Shown here piece by piece: positions 8,196-16,902 of a DNA stretch of 64,000 nucleotides. The DNA is from Variovorax beijingensis (lineage in GTDB: Bacteria > Pseudomonadota > Gammaproteobacteria > Burkholderiales > Burkholderiaceae_C). Below the pieces are notes generated by a model. It was not told the DNA's origin. It searched no databases and saw nothing but the letters and a program-made list of their open reading frames with translations. Positions within the stretch are counted from its first letter, which is position 1. Every line of letters begins with the position of its first letter. The translations under genes were made by a program, and so were the position numbers. The DNA is taken from assembly GCF_003951285.1 (NCBI RefSeq), contig NZ_RXFQ01000004.1:1-64000 (forward strand), written 5' to 3'.

Positions 8196-9923
8196 TCAAG
8201 CCGACTGCACCACCAGGGCCGCCGTTCGCACCGCAGGCTGCGGGCGACGGAAAGACGCGAGCACGGCATCACGCGGCCCGTCCGCGGCCAGTACGCCATC
8301 GCTCAGAACCATGAGGCGGTCGGCCACGGAAACCGCGCCTTGGCGGTGCGTCACCAGGAACACCGTTTTTCCCTTGGCCTTCAACTGCCGTATGGCGCAC
8401 ACCAGCGCGGCCTCCCCGGCGTCGTCGAGGTTGGCATTCGGCTCGTCCAGGACAATGAGCGACGGGTCGCCATAGATCGCACGCGCCAGTCCGATGCGCT
8501 GCCTCTGCCCGCCGGAAAGCAGGCTGCCTGCGTCGCCGATGGGGGTGTCGTAGCCTTTGGGGAAACGCAGGATCGTCTCGTGCATGCCGGCGCTGCTTGC
8601 GGCCTCGATCACCTTGTACGAGTCGGTCTCGCCGAGCCGCGCGATGTTTTCGGCAATGGTCCCGCCGAACAACTCCACGTCCTGCGGCAGATAGCCGATA
8701 TGCGGCCCCAGCTCCTGACGATTCCAGCCACCGATCGGCACCCCGTCGAGCAGCACCGAGCCGGAAGATGCGCTCCAGATGCCCACCATCACCTTTGCCA
8801 GCGTCGACTTGCCCGAGCCCGAAGGGCCCAGCACCGCCACCACGGTTCCTGCGGGAACCGCAAACGAAATATTCTTGAGGATCGGTGTCGCTCGCCCCGC
8901 GGCCCCTGCAGAGACAGCTTGCAAGCTGATGGTGCCGGTCGGCCCGGCCCGGGAAGGGACACGGTCCTGCTGCGGAAATTCGTCCAGCAGTCTTTCGAGG
9001 CGCTGGAAGGCGCTGCGGCAAGAGACAAAGCCACGCCAGGTGCCGACCAGCTGGTCGATCGGCGCCAGTGCGCGGATCATCAGCACGTTCGCCGCAATCA
9101 TGGCGCCGGGCGACAACTGGCCATCGATCACCAGCAGCGCGCCTGCCCCCAACGCGAGCGATTGTTGGCTGTAGCGTATGAATTTGCTCCAGCCGGCAAC
9201 GCGGTTGATGGCGCCCTGCGCCAAGGCGCCCTTGTCCATGGAGGCCGCATGCTGGCGATTCCAGCGCCTTTGCAGATTGGCGACCATGCCCATCGATTCG
9301 AGCACCTCGACGTTTCGAAGCTTGCTCTGCAGGTCGCCCATCGTCTCGCCCGCGGCTTTGAGGACCTCTTCCGACGGCGCGGCGGTCTGCCTCTGTCCAA
9401 ACCAGGCCAGTGCCGCCTGGACCAGCGCGAACCCCAGCGCGAGGACCCCGAGCCAGGGATGAAGAAAGAAGATCACCGTGATGTAGATCGGCGTCCAGGG
9501 CGCATCGAAGAGCGCAAAGACGCCCGGGCCGGTGAGGAACTGGCGGATCTGGCTGAGGTCTGCGAAGGGCCTGGACTTGCTGGAAGCCGACTGGCCGAGA
9601 TAGGCCTGGAAGCTTCCGTTGAACACCCGGGTGCTCAGTTGCCGGTCGAAACGCAGGCTGGCCCGCACCAGGAGGCGCGAGCGCAGCCATTCCGACAAGG
9701 CCAGCGCCACGAAGAGGAGCAGCGTGATCAAGGACAGCGCGAGCAAGGTCATCTCGCTTTGGCTGGACAGCACGCGATCGAATATCTGCAGCATGTAGAG
9801 CGTCGGACCGAGCATGAGCAGGTTGGCCAGGAAGCTCAGCGAGCCGACCAGCAGGAACTCTCTTCGGAACCCCCAAAGCGCGCGCGCCAGTTCGCTGCGG
9901 CTGAAGAACGATGGCTTGTTCAT
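8196..9923 (-). CDS. Type I secretion ABC permease/ATPase (PrtD family), second of a pair
   Basis: 575 residues from ATG 9923, where MNKPSFFSRSELARAL starts the conserved region. The longer upstream frame runs into the preceding gene. An N-terminal six-helix exporter domain (about 20-310) precedes the ATPase: Walker A GPSGSGKSTLAK, Q-loop YLPQDVELF, signature LLSGGQRQRIGLARA, Walker B LIVLDEPNANLD and the H-loop histidine in VTHRQG. There is no C39 peptidase domain, as in PrtD/AprD exporters that move unprocessed substrates with C-terminal signals. The start overlaps the preceding ABC gene by ATGA. All catalytic motifs are intact in both partners. Confidence 0.9.
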   Translation of the reverse strand: MNKPSFFSRSELARALWGFRREFLLVGSLSFLANLLMLGPTLYMLQIFDRVLSSQSEMTLLALSLITLLLFVALALSEWLRSRLLVRASLRFDRQLSTRVFNGSFQAYLGQSASSKSRPFADLSQIRQFLTGPGVFALFDAPWTPIYITVIFFLHPWLGVLALGFALVQAALAWFGQRQTAAPSEEVLKAAGETMGDLQSKLRNVEVLESMGMVANLQRRWNRQHAASMDKGALAQGAINRVAGWSKFIRYSQQSLALGAGALLVIDGQLSPGAMIAANVLMIRALAPIDQLVGTWRGFVSCRSAFQRLERLLDEFPQQDRVPSRAGPTGTISLQAVSAGAAGRATPILKNISFAVPAGTVVAVLGPSGSGKSTLAKVMVGIWSASSGSVLLDGVPIGGWNRQELGPHIGYLPQDVELFGGTIAENIARLGETDSYKVIEAASSAGMHETILRFPKGYDTPIGDAGSLLSGGQRQRIGLARAIYGDPSLIVLDEPNANLDDAGEAALVCAIRQLKAKGKTVFLVTHRQGAVSVADRLMVLSDGVLAADGPRDAVLASFRRPQPAVRTAALVVQSA

Positions 9924-11680
9924 GGCTGTGGCCTCGCCTCTGGCGCCACGCTCGCGGCGTTTGCCGCCTTGCGCAAGCGGTCCATCGCCTGCTCGCCGGC
10001 TTGCCGCAGCGCGGCCAATACGTCGTCGCGTGCGCCGAACCCCTGCATCGCGCCATCGCACAGCACCAGCATCTTGTCGGCCACCGCCAGCACGCTGGTG
10101 CGGTGCGTCATGACGACGAACGTGGTGCCGCGCGCCTTGAGTTTCAGAATGGCGGCCGTCAATGCGGCGTCGCCGGCATCGTCGAGGCTCGAATTCGGTT
10201 CGTCGAGCACCACCAGCGCGGGCTCGCCGTAGAGAGCGCGCGCCAATGCAACCCGCTGCCGCTGCCCGCCCGACAGCACCGTGCCTTCAGGCCCGACGGG
10301 GCTGTCGTAACCCAGCGGAAGGCTCGTGATGCAGGCGTGCAGGTCGACGGCCAGCGCGGCCTCCTTGACCTTCGAAGGCCGCACCTCTCCAAAGCGTGCA
10401 ATGTTTTCGGCCAGGGTGCCTTCAAGCAACTCCACGTCCTGGGGCAGATAGCCGATGTGCGGACCGAGCTCGGCCTTGTCCCACGCGAACACGTCCGCGC
10501 CGTCCAGCCGCACCTTGCCGCTTGCCGCCGGCCAAAGCCCGACGATGAGACGCGCCAGGGTCGTCTTTCCCGCGGCAGAGGGCCCCACGACGGCAAGCAC
10601 CTCGCCGGGCAACAGGCTGAAGGCCACGTTCTTCAGGATGGCCGAGCCTCCGCCTGGAGCGCCTGCAACAAGGCTTTCGACTTGCAGCGCGCCTTTGGGC
10701 GGCGGCAAGGGCATCGTCTGCGGCCGCGGCGCGATGGCGCTCAACAGGCTGCCCAGCCGCTGCCATGCATCCCCCGCGTGGACCACCATGCGCCATTGCG
10801 CGACCAGCAGCACCAGCGGCGCCAAGGCCCGGCCGCCAAGGATGGAGCCGACCACCATCATTCCGGCGTCGCCGTTGAGCTGGTTCTTCAGCAGCAGCCA
10901 GGCACCCAGGCCGAGCAACAGCGAACCCATGGCGACTTGCATGAACTTGCTGACGGCCTGGTAGGCGCCGGCGTGGTCCGAGGCCAAGGCCTCTCGTTGC
11001 AGAAAATCGCGCCGCTTGCCCATCCAGCGGCGATGGACGTCCCGCAGCATGCCCATCGACTCGATCACCTGCGAGTTTCGCAGCGCCGCATCCGCATACT
11101 GCTGCGCTTCGATCGCGCATCGATTGGCCGACACCAGCGGCGGCCGCGTGTTCCGGTCGTTGAGCCAACCGACGAACACCTGCAGCAGCGAGCCCACCAC
11201 GGCCGACCAGCCCAGCACGGGGCTGATGGCGAACATGAGCCCCATGAAGACCAGCGCCACCGGCGCTTCCATCAGCGCCAGCAGCGGCGGTGAATACAGG
11301 AACTCCCGCAAGGTGCGAAGGTCGTTGAGCGGCTGCACGGTCCCGCCCGGCAAGCGCTTGAGACCGGCTTCGAAGATGGCGGCGAACACGCGGTTGCGCA
11401 GCTTCTGATCGAGCTTCTGCCCGGCCCGGTACATCACTTCGGCGCGCGCCCAGTCGAGCACTTCCATCAGGCAGTAGGCGGCCAGCACCAGCAGGGTCAG
11501 CATGGCCAGCGTGAGCGTGCTGCGGCTGTTCACGACCCTCCCATACACCTCGAGCATGTACGCGCTCGGAGCCAGCAAGAGAAGGCCCGAGCACACGCTG
11601 AACCAGGCCGCCCGCACGAAGTAGGCGTTGAGCGCTGTCACCGCCTGGCGCAGTTCGCCGGGCTTTTCCTGAGGTTTCAT
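9920..11680 (-). CDS. Type I secretion ABC permease/ATPase (PrtD family), first of a pair
   Basis: 586 residues from ATG 11680, chosen because GAGGTGG precedes it and MKPQEKPGELRQAVTAL begins the conserved region. A transmembrane domain (about 15-320) precedes the ATPase: Walker A GPSAAGKTTLAR, signature VLSGGQRQRVALARA, Walker B LVVLDEPNSSLD and H-loop MTHRTS. It is clearly related to the next gene but not a recent duplicate. Tandem PrtD-type genes could make a heterodimer, since most type I exporters are homodimers. It lies 88 bases after the adhesin stop with a hairpin between, so the adhesin is the likely substrate. Confidence 0.9.
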   Translation of the reverse strand: MKPQEKPGELRQAVTALNAYFVRAAWFSVCSGLLLLAPSAYMLEVYGRVVNSRSTLTLAMLTLLVLAAYCLMEVLDWARAEVMYRAGQKLDQKLRNRVFAAIFEAGLKRLPGGTVQPLNDLRTLREFLYSPPLLALMEAPVALVFMGLMFAISPVLGWSAVVGSLLQVFVGWLNDRNTRPPLVSANRCAIEAQQYADAALRNSQVIESMGMLRDVHRRWMGKRRDFLQREALASDHAGAYQAVSKFMQVAMGSLLLGLGAWLLLKNQLNGDAGMMVVGSILGGRALAPLVLLVAQWRMVVHAGDAWQRLGSLLSAIAPRPQTMPLPPPKGALQVESLVAGAPGGGSAILKNVAFSLLPGEVLAVVGPSAAGKTTLARLIVGLWPAASGKVRLDGADVFAWDKAELGPHIGYLPQDVELLEGTLAENIARFGEVRPSKVKEAALAVDLHACITSLPLGYDSPVGPEGTVLSGGQRQRVALARALYGEPALVVLDEPNSSLDDAGDAALTAAILKLKARGTTFVVMTHRTSVLAVADKMLVLCDGAMQGFGARDDVLAALRQAGEQAMDRLRKAANAASVAPEARPQP

Positions 11681-11727
11681 GCCACCTCGCAGATTCGACA
11701 ATTGACACGCCTGGCCACAGGCCAAGT

Positions 11728-11758
11728 GGCAAGGGGCAGCATTGCCGCTGCCCTTGCC
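11728..11758 (-). terminator. Hairpin between the adhesin and its exporter genes
   Basis: GGCAAGGGGCAGC (11728-11740) pairs with GCTGCCCTTGCC (11747-11758), with one bulged base and a six-base loop. It sits between the adhesin stop (11769) and the first ABC start (11680), with no U tract. It could partly terminate or protect the adhesin mRNA 3' end, keeping exporter expression below that of the substrate. Confidence 0.5.
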
Positions 11759-11768
11759 GAAGAGCTCG

Positions 11769-13058
11769 CTACGCAATGGCCTCCGTTTGCTGGGTGGTGC
11801 CGATCAGGTTGGCGATGCCATCGATCTCCAGGTGGACATCGAAGTCGAAGTTCGCGTAGTCGGCATCGCCGTCGATCAGCTGGCCTGCAAAGTTCAGGTC
11901 CACATCCGAATTGATGGTCGTCGATGTGATCACGTCGATCTTGATGATCTTGAACACGTCGTTGTCCGCCGTATCGGCATAGTTCATTCCGGCTGCCGTC
12001 AGGTTCACCGTGTCATGGGTACTCAGGCTGATGCCCGTGCCGGTGAGGTCTTCGGTGCTGCTCAGGACCTGCACGCCCGCGATCTGGTAGTTGGCACTGT
12101 CGTAGTCGTCCGTCCCGATGCTGACGATCTTCATGCCTCCTCCGGCCGATTGATAGTCCGACGCAGAGTTGGCAATCAGGAGCGTGGTCGTCGTGTCGGC
12201 GCTGTTCGTCTTGCCGACCAACTTCAGCAGGACAGCCACGTCTTCGCCATCCGTGATCTGATCGATCGTGATGTTGATCGCATCGGCATAGGCCCTGTCC
12301 GTGCCGACAATGGCCGCGCCGGGCCGTTGCGGCGGACTCGTCAGGTTGGGATCACTCACCGGATTCGACCTGTAGTAGTCGAAATTCAGCAGCTCGCCGG
12401 CCTGGACGGTGTCGGAGTTCACGCCGAGGGTGTTGGTCGCGACATTGACAAAACCCGCGCTTACGCTGTTGAAGGTCTCGCCCGCCGTGAACACGTGATC
12501 GTTGCCCGACACCAGGTCGCTGGTGTCGCTCGGAGGCGTGGCCGCCCTGGCGGACAGCACGCCGAAGAAGTCGCTGCTGTACTGCTGGACCACGATCTCC
12601 GGCGAGTTGTTGCCTTCCGTGTCGTAGTTGAAGGAGGCCAGTGGCGCACTCGTGGAGAACGTCGTTTGTCCACCGAAGACCTGGTCCAGATCAAAGGCGA
12701 AAGTACCGTCCGTCTTGTTGAAGATGACCGTACCGGTTGCCGCCTGCGTCGTGGTCGACGTGGGCCCGGGGTAGTAGTTGAAGCTGAAGTTGTAGGTGAC
12801 CATGGTGGCGTCCTCGGCAAAGTGCGAGACGGCCGCATCGGTGATGGGCCGCCCGCCGCCGGTCGTGCCGGTCAGGCTGTTGAGCACAATGCCGTCGGTC
12901 GACGCGTTGTCCACGTCATCCGCACCCACGGAGAAGTTGTAGGTTCCCGCAATGGGCAGACCGTCGTTCGCGCCGGTGAGGTCGGAGATCGCGGTCACCG
13001 TCGGGCCGTCGTCGTCGAAGCGGATGTTGGCGCCGATGTTGAGCACCTCGGAATCGGT
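11769..13058 (-). repeat. Inverted long repeat, right copy
   Basis: This is the reverse complement of window bases 1-1287 with one extra codon net. The outer part (about 12790-13058) and the 3' end (about 11769-12100) are nearly identical between copies, while the middle is more divergent. This mosaic pattern is what partial gene conversion would leave. Confidence 0.85.
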
Positions 13059-15425
13059 TGCGGTGTCGCCATCGCCGTCGGTGACCGTCACGGTACTGGT
13101 GAGGGTGATCAGCGTGTCGGCCAGCGTGGCCTCCTGGTCCGCGTAGTTGGACCCCACGCCCGGCAGCGCATGGTCGATCTCGGCAAACTGCTGCAGCGTC
13201 ACCGAACCGGTGCCACTGACTGTGACGTCGAAGATGGTGTTGCCGGCCGTGATGTCGGCTTCAGTAGCGGCCGTCGAACCGATGACCGTGCCGGCCACCA
13301 CGTACAGGTAGATGGTGGCGCCGTCGCTCTTGAGCCCGGAGTCGCCGCCCTGCGTGGCCACGCCAAGCGCGAAGCTGGAGACGGTGGTGCCCGCCCCGTC
13401 GGCGCCATAGCTGCTCGACGTCACGCCGAAGGCGGTCGAGAAGTCCTCTGTGGCGGAGTCGGTGGCGGCGCCGATGGTGTCGGCGTCCTGCGTGTTGAGC
13501 ACTGCCGTGTCGATGGGCGCGGCCAGCACGACGGACGGGCCGTCGTCGTCGAACTTGATGTTGGCGCCGATATCGAGCAGCTTGAAGTCGCTCGCGGTAT
13601 CGCCGTCCTGGTCGGTGATCGTCACCGTATTGCTGAGCGTGACCAGGTCGTCGGCCATCGTGGCCTCCTGGTCCGCGTAGTTCGACGACGCCCCTGGAAG
13701 TGCGTGGTCGATTTCGGCGAACTGCTGCAGCGTCACCGAGCCGCTTGCGCTCACGGCCAGGTCGAAAATGGTGTTGGTGGCAAGAATTCCGGCTTCCGTG
13801 CCGGATGTCGAACCAATGACCTTGCCGCTCACCAGGTACAGGTAGATGGTCGCCCCATCGCTCTTGAGCCCCGAGTCGCCACCTTGCGTTTTCACGCCCA
13901 GCGCAAAGACCGGGTTGGTGGTGCCCGCCCCATCAGCGCCATAGCTGCTCGACGTCGTGCCGAAGGCGGTCGCGAAATTCGTGGTGGCGGAGTCGGTGTT
14001 GGCTCCGATGGTGTCCGCGTCCTGCGTGTTGACCACCGCGGTGTCGGTTGGCGTCGCCAGCGCGATGGACGGGCCATCGTCCTCGAAATTCATCTGCGAG
14101 CCGACCTCTGCCGTTGCGCTGGAAACCTGGAGCAGCCTGAACCCCCCGATGTCGAAGTCCGCGTGGGTGTTGCCCGAGGCATTGAGGGCCGCCCCGTTTT
14201 CGACGAGTACGCGGTTGTGGTCCGCCGACGTCGTGTATTCGATCGAGTAGCCGGCCTTGACGCCGGTGATCGTCGCAACGCCATCGGTGATGCTGATGGC
14301 GATGGCCGAACTCAGTCCGCCCTCGGCGCCGTTCGAGAAGGTCTCGAGAGCCGTTCCGGTGACGGAGTCGAGCACGCGCACGCTCGTGATCGAAACCATC
14401 GTATCGCCCGCATAGCCGTCGATGAAGCTGTTGCCGGACTCAACCGCCGTGCTGTATGCGGTGACCTTGACCTGGGCAGTCTTTCCGCTTTGCAACTGCA
14501 CAACGTCGAAATCGGCAGTCCTCGCGCCGAACATACCGGTGAAGTCGATGTTCGACTCCAGATCGGCCTCGTTCTGGTCCAGGTTCGGAATGGTGACGTC
14601 CGCCCTGGCGCCGGTCACGAACGTGAAGCGGATGCCCTCCTGCTCGGTGATCATCTGGCTGTTGGTGCCGAACGTGGTCGGCCCGCCGGCCTTGCTGGTG
14701 TTGATCGTGTCACCGGTGTTGATGCTGACTCCGGTCGATTCATTCGCCGGGTCCTTTCCCGTCGCGATGATCGTCACGTCGGAAATCCGGCCGTTGACGA
14801 TCGTCGGATTGGCCGTCGTGAACATCAGGAACAGGTTCTGGCCAGATGGCGCGTCTGAGAGGTTGAACTCCGTATCCTGGCTGACACTGACGAAGACCTT
14901 GTTCAACAGGTTGACTGCATCGTCGGGGTTGGCGGCATCGGGGTTCGCCATCGCTTCATACTGGACCATCCAGATCTTGGCGCCCGTCACCGGGCTTCCC
15001 GTTTCCTCCAGGTAGGCCGCGAACACGACGACACCGGCGGCGGTCTTCCCGTAGACGACGTTGTTGTTGGTCGTGTCGGTGTACAGGAAGATGTCTTCGC
15101 CGTCGGCGGTATTGAGGCCGCTGTCCAAGCCATTGAGCGGAGCGCCGTTCGCGTCCGTGAATGCCATACCGGTGAAAGCGCCGGTCCCGCTGAGCGTGAT
15201 TGCGTTGGTGCCGCTGTTGCTCCCGTTGTAGCCACTCAAGGCGGCCTTGGTTGGGGCTCCCGCACCCACGGCGGTCAGGCGGGTGGTGAAGGCGGTCGGC
15301 AGCGAAGTTGCGAGGATGTCATTGTCGTCGGCGTCCCCCGCAGGTGTGGGAGTAGCGGCAGGGTTCTGCAAACCGGTGGTTTCGTCCAGAGTAACGGTCG
15401 AACCAGGTGTCAAAGTCAGCGGCAT
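11769..15425 (-). CDS. DUF5801-type repeat adhesin / type I secretion substrate (copy 2, complete)
   Basis: 1218 residues, without an N-terminal signal peptide and without cysteine, as expected for C-terminally signalled type I export. The N-terminus has VTLDETTGLQ and a region ending GDADDNDIL. DUF5801 modules follow. Two modules of exactly 178 residues are nearly identical (each runs from DDGPS through SSYGADGAGTT, TQGGDSGLKSDGATIYLY and LQQFAEIDHALPG to a calcium-binding-like TD.DGDTA). The C-terminal 430 residues match the gene fragment at window start. The end carries DGDADYANFDF..HLEIDG. No GGxGxD RTX repeats are present. It is the first gene of the secretion operon. AAGGAG precedes the start. 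The adhesin role is inferred from family and context. Confidence 0.85.
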   Translation of the reverse strand: MPLTLTPGSTVTLDETTGLQNPAATPTPAGDADDNDILATSLPTAFTTRLTAVGAGAPTKAALSGYNGSNSGTNAITLSGTGAFTGMAFTDANGAPLNGLDSGLNTADGEDIFLYTDTTNNNVVYGKTAAGVVVFAAYLEETGSPVTGAKIWMVQYEAMANPDAANPDDAVNLLNKVFVSVSQDTEFNLSDAPSGQNLFLMFTTANPTIVNGRISDVTIIATGKDPANESTGVSINTGDTINTSKAGGPTTFGTNSQMITEQEGIRFTFVTGARADVTIPNLDQNEADLESNIDFTGMFGARTADFDVVQLQSGKTAQVKVTAYSTAVESGNSFIDGYAGDTMVSITSVRVLDSVTGTALETFSNGAEGGLSSAIAISITDGVATITGVKAGYSIEYTTSADHNRVLVENGAALNASGNTHADFDIGGFRLLQVSSATAEVGSQMNFEDDGPSIALATPTDTAVVNTQDADTIGANTDSATTNFATAFGTTSSSYGADGAGTTNPVFALGVKTQGGDSGLKSDGATIYLYLVSGKVIGSTSGTEAGILATNTIFDLAVSASGSVTLQQFAEIDHALPGASSNYADQEATMADDLVTLSNTVTITDQDGDTASDFKLLDIGANIKFDDDGPSVVLAAPIDTAVLNTQDADTIGAATDSATEDFSTAFGVTSSSYGADGAGTTVSSFALGVATQGGDSGLKSDGATIYLYVVAGTVIGSTAATEADITAGNTIFDVTVSGTGSVTLQQFAEIDHALPGVGSNYADQEATLADTLITLTSTVTVTDGDGDTATDSEVLNIGANIRFDDDGPTVTAISDLTGANDGLPIAGTYNFSVGADDVDNASTDGIVLNSLTGTTGGGRPITDAAVSHFAEDATMVTYNFSFNYYPGPTSTTTQAATGTVIFNKTDGTFAFDLDQVFGGQTTFSTSAPLASFNYDTEGNNSPEIVVQQYSSDFFGVLSARAATPPSDTSDLVSGNDHVFTAGETFNSVSAGFVNVATNTLGVNSDTVQAGELLNFDYYRSNPVSDPNLTSPPQRPGAAIVGTDRAYADAINITIDQITDGEDVAVLLKLVGKTNSADTTTTLLIANSASDYQSAGGGMKIVSIGTDDYDSANYQIAGVQVLSSTEDLTGTGISLSTHDTVNLTAAGMNYADTADNDVFKIIKIDVITSTTINSDVDLNFAGQLIDGDADYANFDFDVHLEIDGIANLIGTTQQTEAIA
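13003..14070 (-). repeat. Two tandem 534-bp repeat units inside the adhesin gene
   Basis: The same motif (GGGCC at the Gly-Pro of the DDGP block) recurs at 14071, 13537 and 13003, an exact 534-base period and 178 residues per unit. The units share long stretches at DNA level, so copy number is likely to vary between strains. A third, different module begins at 13003. Confidence 0.85.
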
Positions 15426-15729
15426 ATTCGCTCCTTCTTGTCAGGAAAAATACGGCCGACAGAGAACAGCGCAACTCGAGATGAACTGCGTTCGCTGGCA
15501 ATTGACCAGGTTCACGTATCGGCAAAGGGGAAACGATGCTGAACCGCAGGCCCGCGCACTGTCCATAGGTCGAAAGTTGTCACCCAAAGGATGACGCGCG
15601 GCGCCGGCCATCGCGCTTTGACCCGCCCTACATCTCGATACCTTGCAGCGCCAGGAACCATTCCGGACAAGCTTGTAGCCATTTATCATTAATTCGAAGC
15701 TGCATTCAACAGGTCCTCCTGAGGAAAAC
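15426..15729. other. Intergenic region between the adhesin and LuxR-type genes
   Basis: These 304 bases separate divergent genes and must hold both promoters. I see AAGGAG before the adhesin start, TGAGGAA before the regulator start, an AT-rich stretch (15681-15695) and a 10-bp palindrome ACAAGCTTGT at 15667-15676. I cannot assign -35/-10 elements with confidence and see no small gene. Confidence 0.5.
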
Positions 15730-16872
15730 ATGGAGCAAGTCCCACGCCCGTCTGCGAGGCTGGGCTCTGCGTGGAACGCAGATCCGCAGCCATCGGCGCA
15801 AGACTCTCGCGCGCTGTCGCCGTTCGCGCTCCCCGCGTTGAGCAGGTCGAACTGTTTTCAACCCGCTTGTCCGCAGATCGCATCTCCCGCGCCGGGCACC
15901 GCATTCGAAGCTGGTGTTCCGGTTCTGATTGCCACCTGCCCAAGCCGCGCATCGGCGCTGCACGGACTCGGCTTGTTGGCCTCGAGGCATCGGTCCGGGC
16001 GGATGTACCAGGTCGAGCACGCGGAGATAAACAGTCTCTCCGACCTGGAAACCTGCTGCCGGCAGCACGCGCCTCGTCTGCTGCTCCTGGACATCGCGTT
16101 GATTTCGCCAGAGGCTGTCGGCAGATTGGACGATCTGCGCCGCCACTTTCCCGCCACCGACTGGCTGCTCGGCTGGGAGCGGCCTTCGACCCAGGGCCTG
16201 GATGCAGCGATCCGGATCCAGGCCCGCGGCTGCGTCGAGTGGACGGCGAACGCGGAGCAACTCGCTCAATCGCTGGATGCCGTACTGGCAGGCACCTTGG
16301 GCTTTCCGGCTCCGGTATTGCAGGCGCTGTATCTGGCCGTGCTGCGATTGATGGCAGCCGGCGGACGGCCGGCATGCAGTGCAACTTCGCCCGCAGTCAA
16401 GCTGACCGCACGCGAGGACGAGGTGCTGTCGCTGATGCACCGGGACATGTCCAACAAGCAAATCGCCGAGCGACTCGGGATCAGTGTCAACACAGTCAAG
16501 AAGCACCTTGCCCATGTGTCCGCGAAGCAGGGGCGGCACAGTCGGCGCTGGCATCTCGCCCGGCCCGGGCTCGTCGGACCGGTTCCGGAAAGATCCATCT
16601 CGCATCTCGAGCCGGCGCCCTCGCCTCTCCCCATGGAGAAACTCAAGATGGTGGCCGCATCGAATGTCTCGCGTGATGCGGGCTACTTCAAGAACGTGAC
16701 CGGGGGCCAGCTTCCGCGGATCTCCTATCACCTCGGCGGAGCCACCGACAACGAGCTGCTTGAAACTGCTGCGTCGAAGATCGACGCGCATCTTTCCTGC
16801 TACGCCGGATGGCCCAATGCCTTCTCGGCGGTGCTCGCAATGAAGAGCGCCTTCGAGGTCCGGGGCAAGTAG
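15730..16872 (+). CDS. LuxR/NarL-type response regulator-like protein with C-terminal extension
   Basis: 380 residues in four parts: a low-complexity N-terminus (about 1-60); a receiver-like domain (about 65-210) with RLLLLDIAL holding a candidate phospho-acceptor Asp; a LuxR HTH (about 224-275) reading LTAREDEVLSLMHRDMSNKQ then LGISVNTVKKHL; and a tail of about 100 residues after the HTH. LuxR proteins normally end at the HTH. The tail, from MEKLKMVAASNVSRDAGYF to the end, is unrecognised and starts with its own ATG at 16633, so it could be a fused small protein or the product of an old frameshift. Divergent from the adhesin gene, it is a candidate regulator of the secretion locus. No histidine kinase is adjacent. 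Confidence 0.7.
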   Translation: MEQVPRPSARLGSAWNADPQPSAQDSRALSPFALPALSRSNCFQPACPQIASPAPGTAFEAGVPVLIATCPSRASALHGLGLLASRHRSGRMYQVEHAEINSLSDLETCCRQHAPRLLLLDIALISPEAVGRLDDLRRHFPATDWLLGWERPSTQGLDAAIRIQARGCVEWTANAEQLAQSLDAVLAGTLGFPAPVLQALYLAVLRLMAAGGRPACSATSPAVKLTAREDEVLSLMHRDMSNKQIAERLGISVNTVKKHLAHVSAKQGRHSRRWHLARPGLVGPVPERSISHLEPAPSPLPMEKLKMVAASNVSRDAGYFKNVTGGQLPRISYHLGGATDNELLETAASKIDAHLSCYAGWPNAFSAVLAMKSAFEVRGK

Positions 16873-16902
16873 CCATCCGGACCGCCGAGCATCCGCAAGC
16901 GC

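Noticed and set aside
11742-14858. 1038-residue frame antisense to the adhesin gene
   Set aside because: It mirrors the repeat structure of the adhesin and is rich in Val, Arg and Asp from complementary codons. The minus frame has clear DUF5801 modules.
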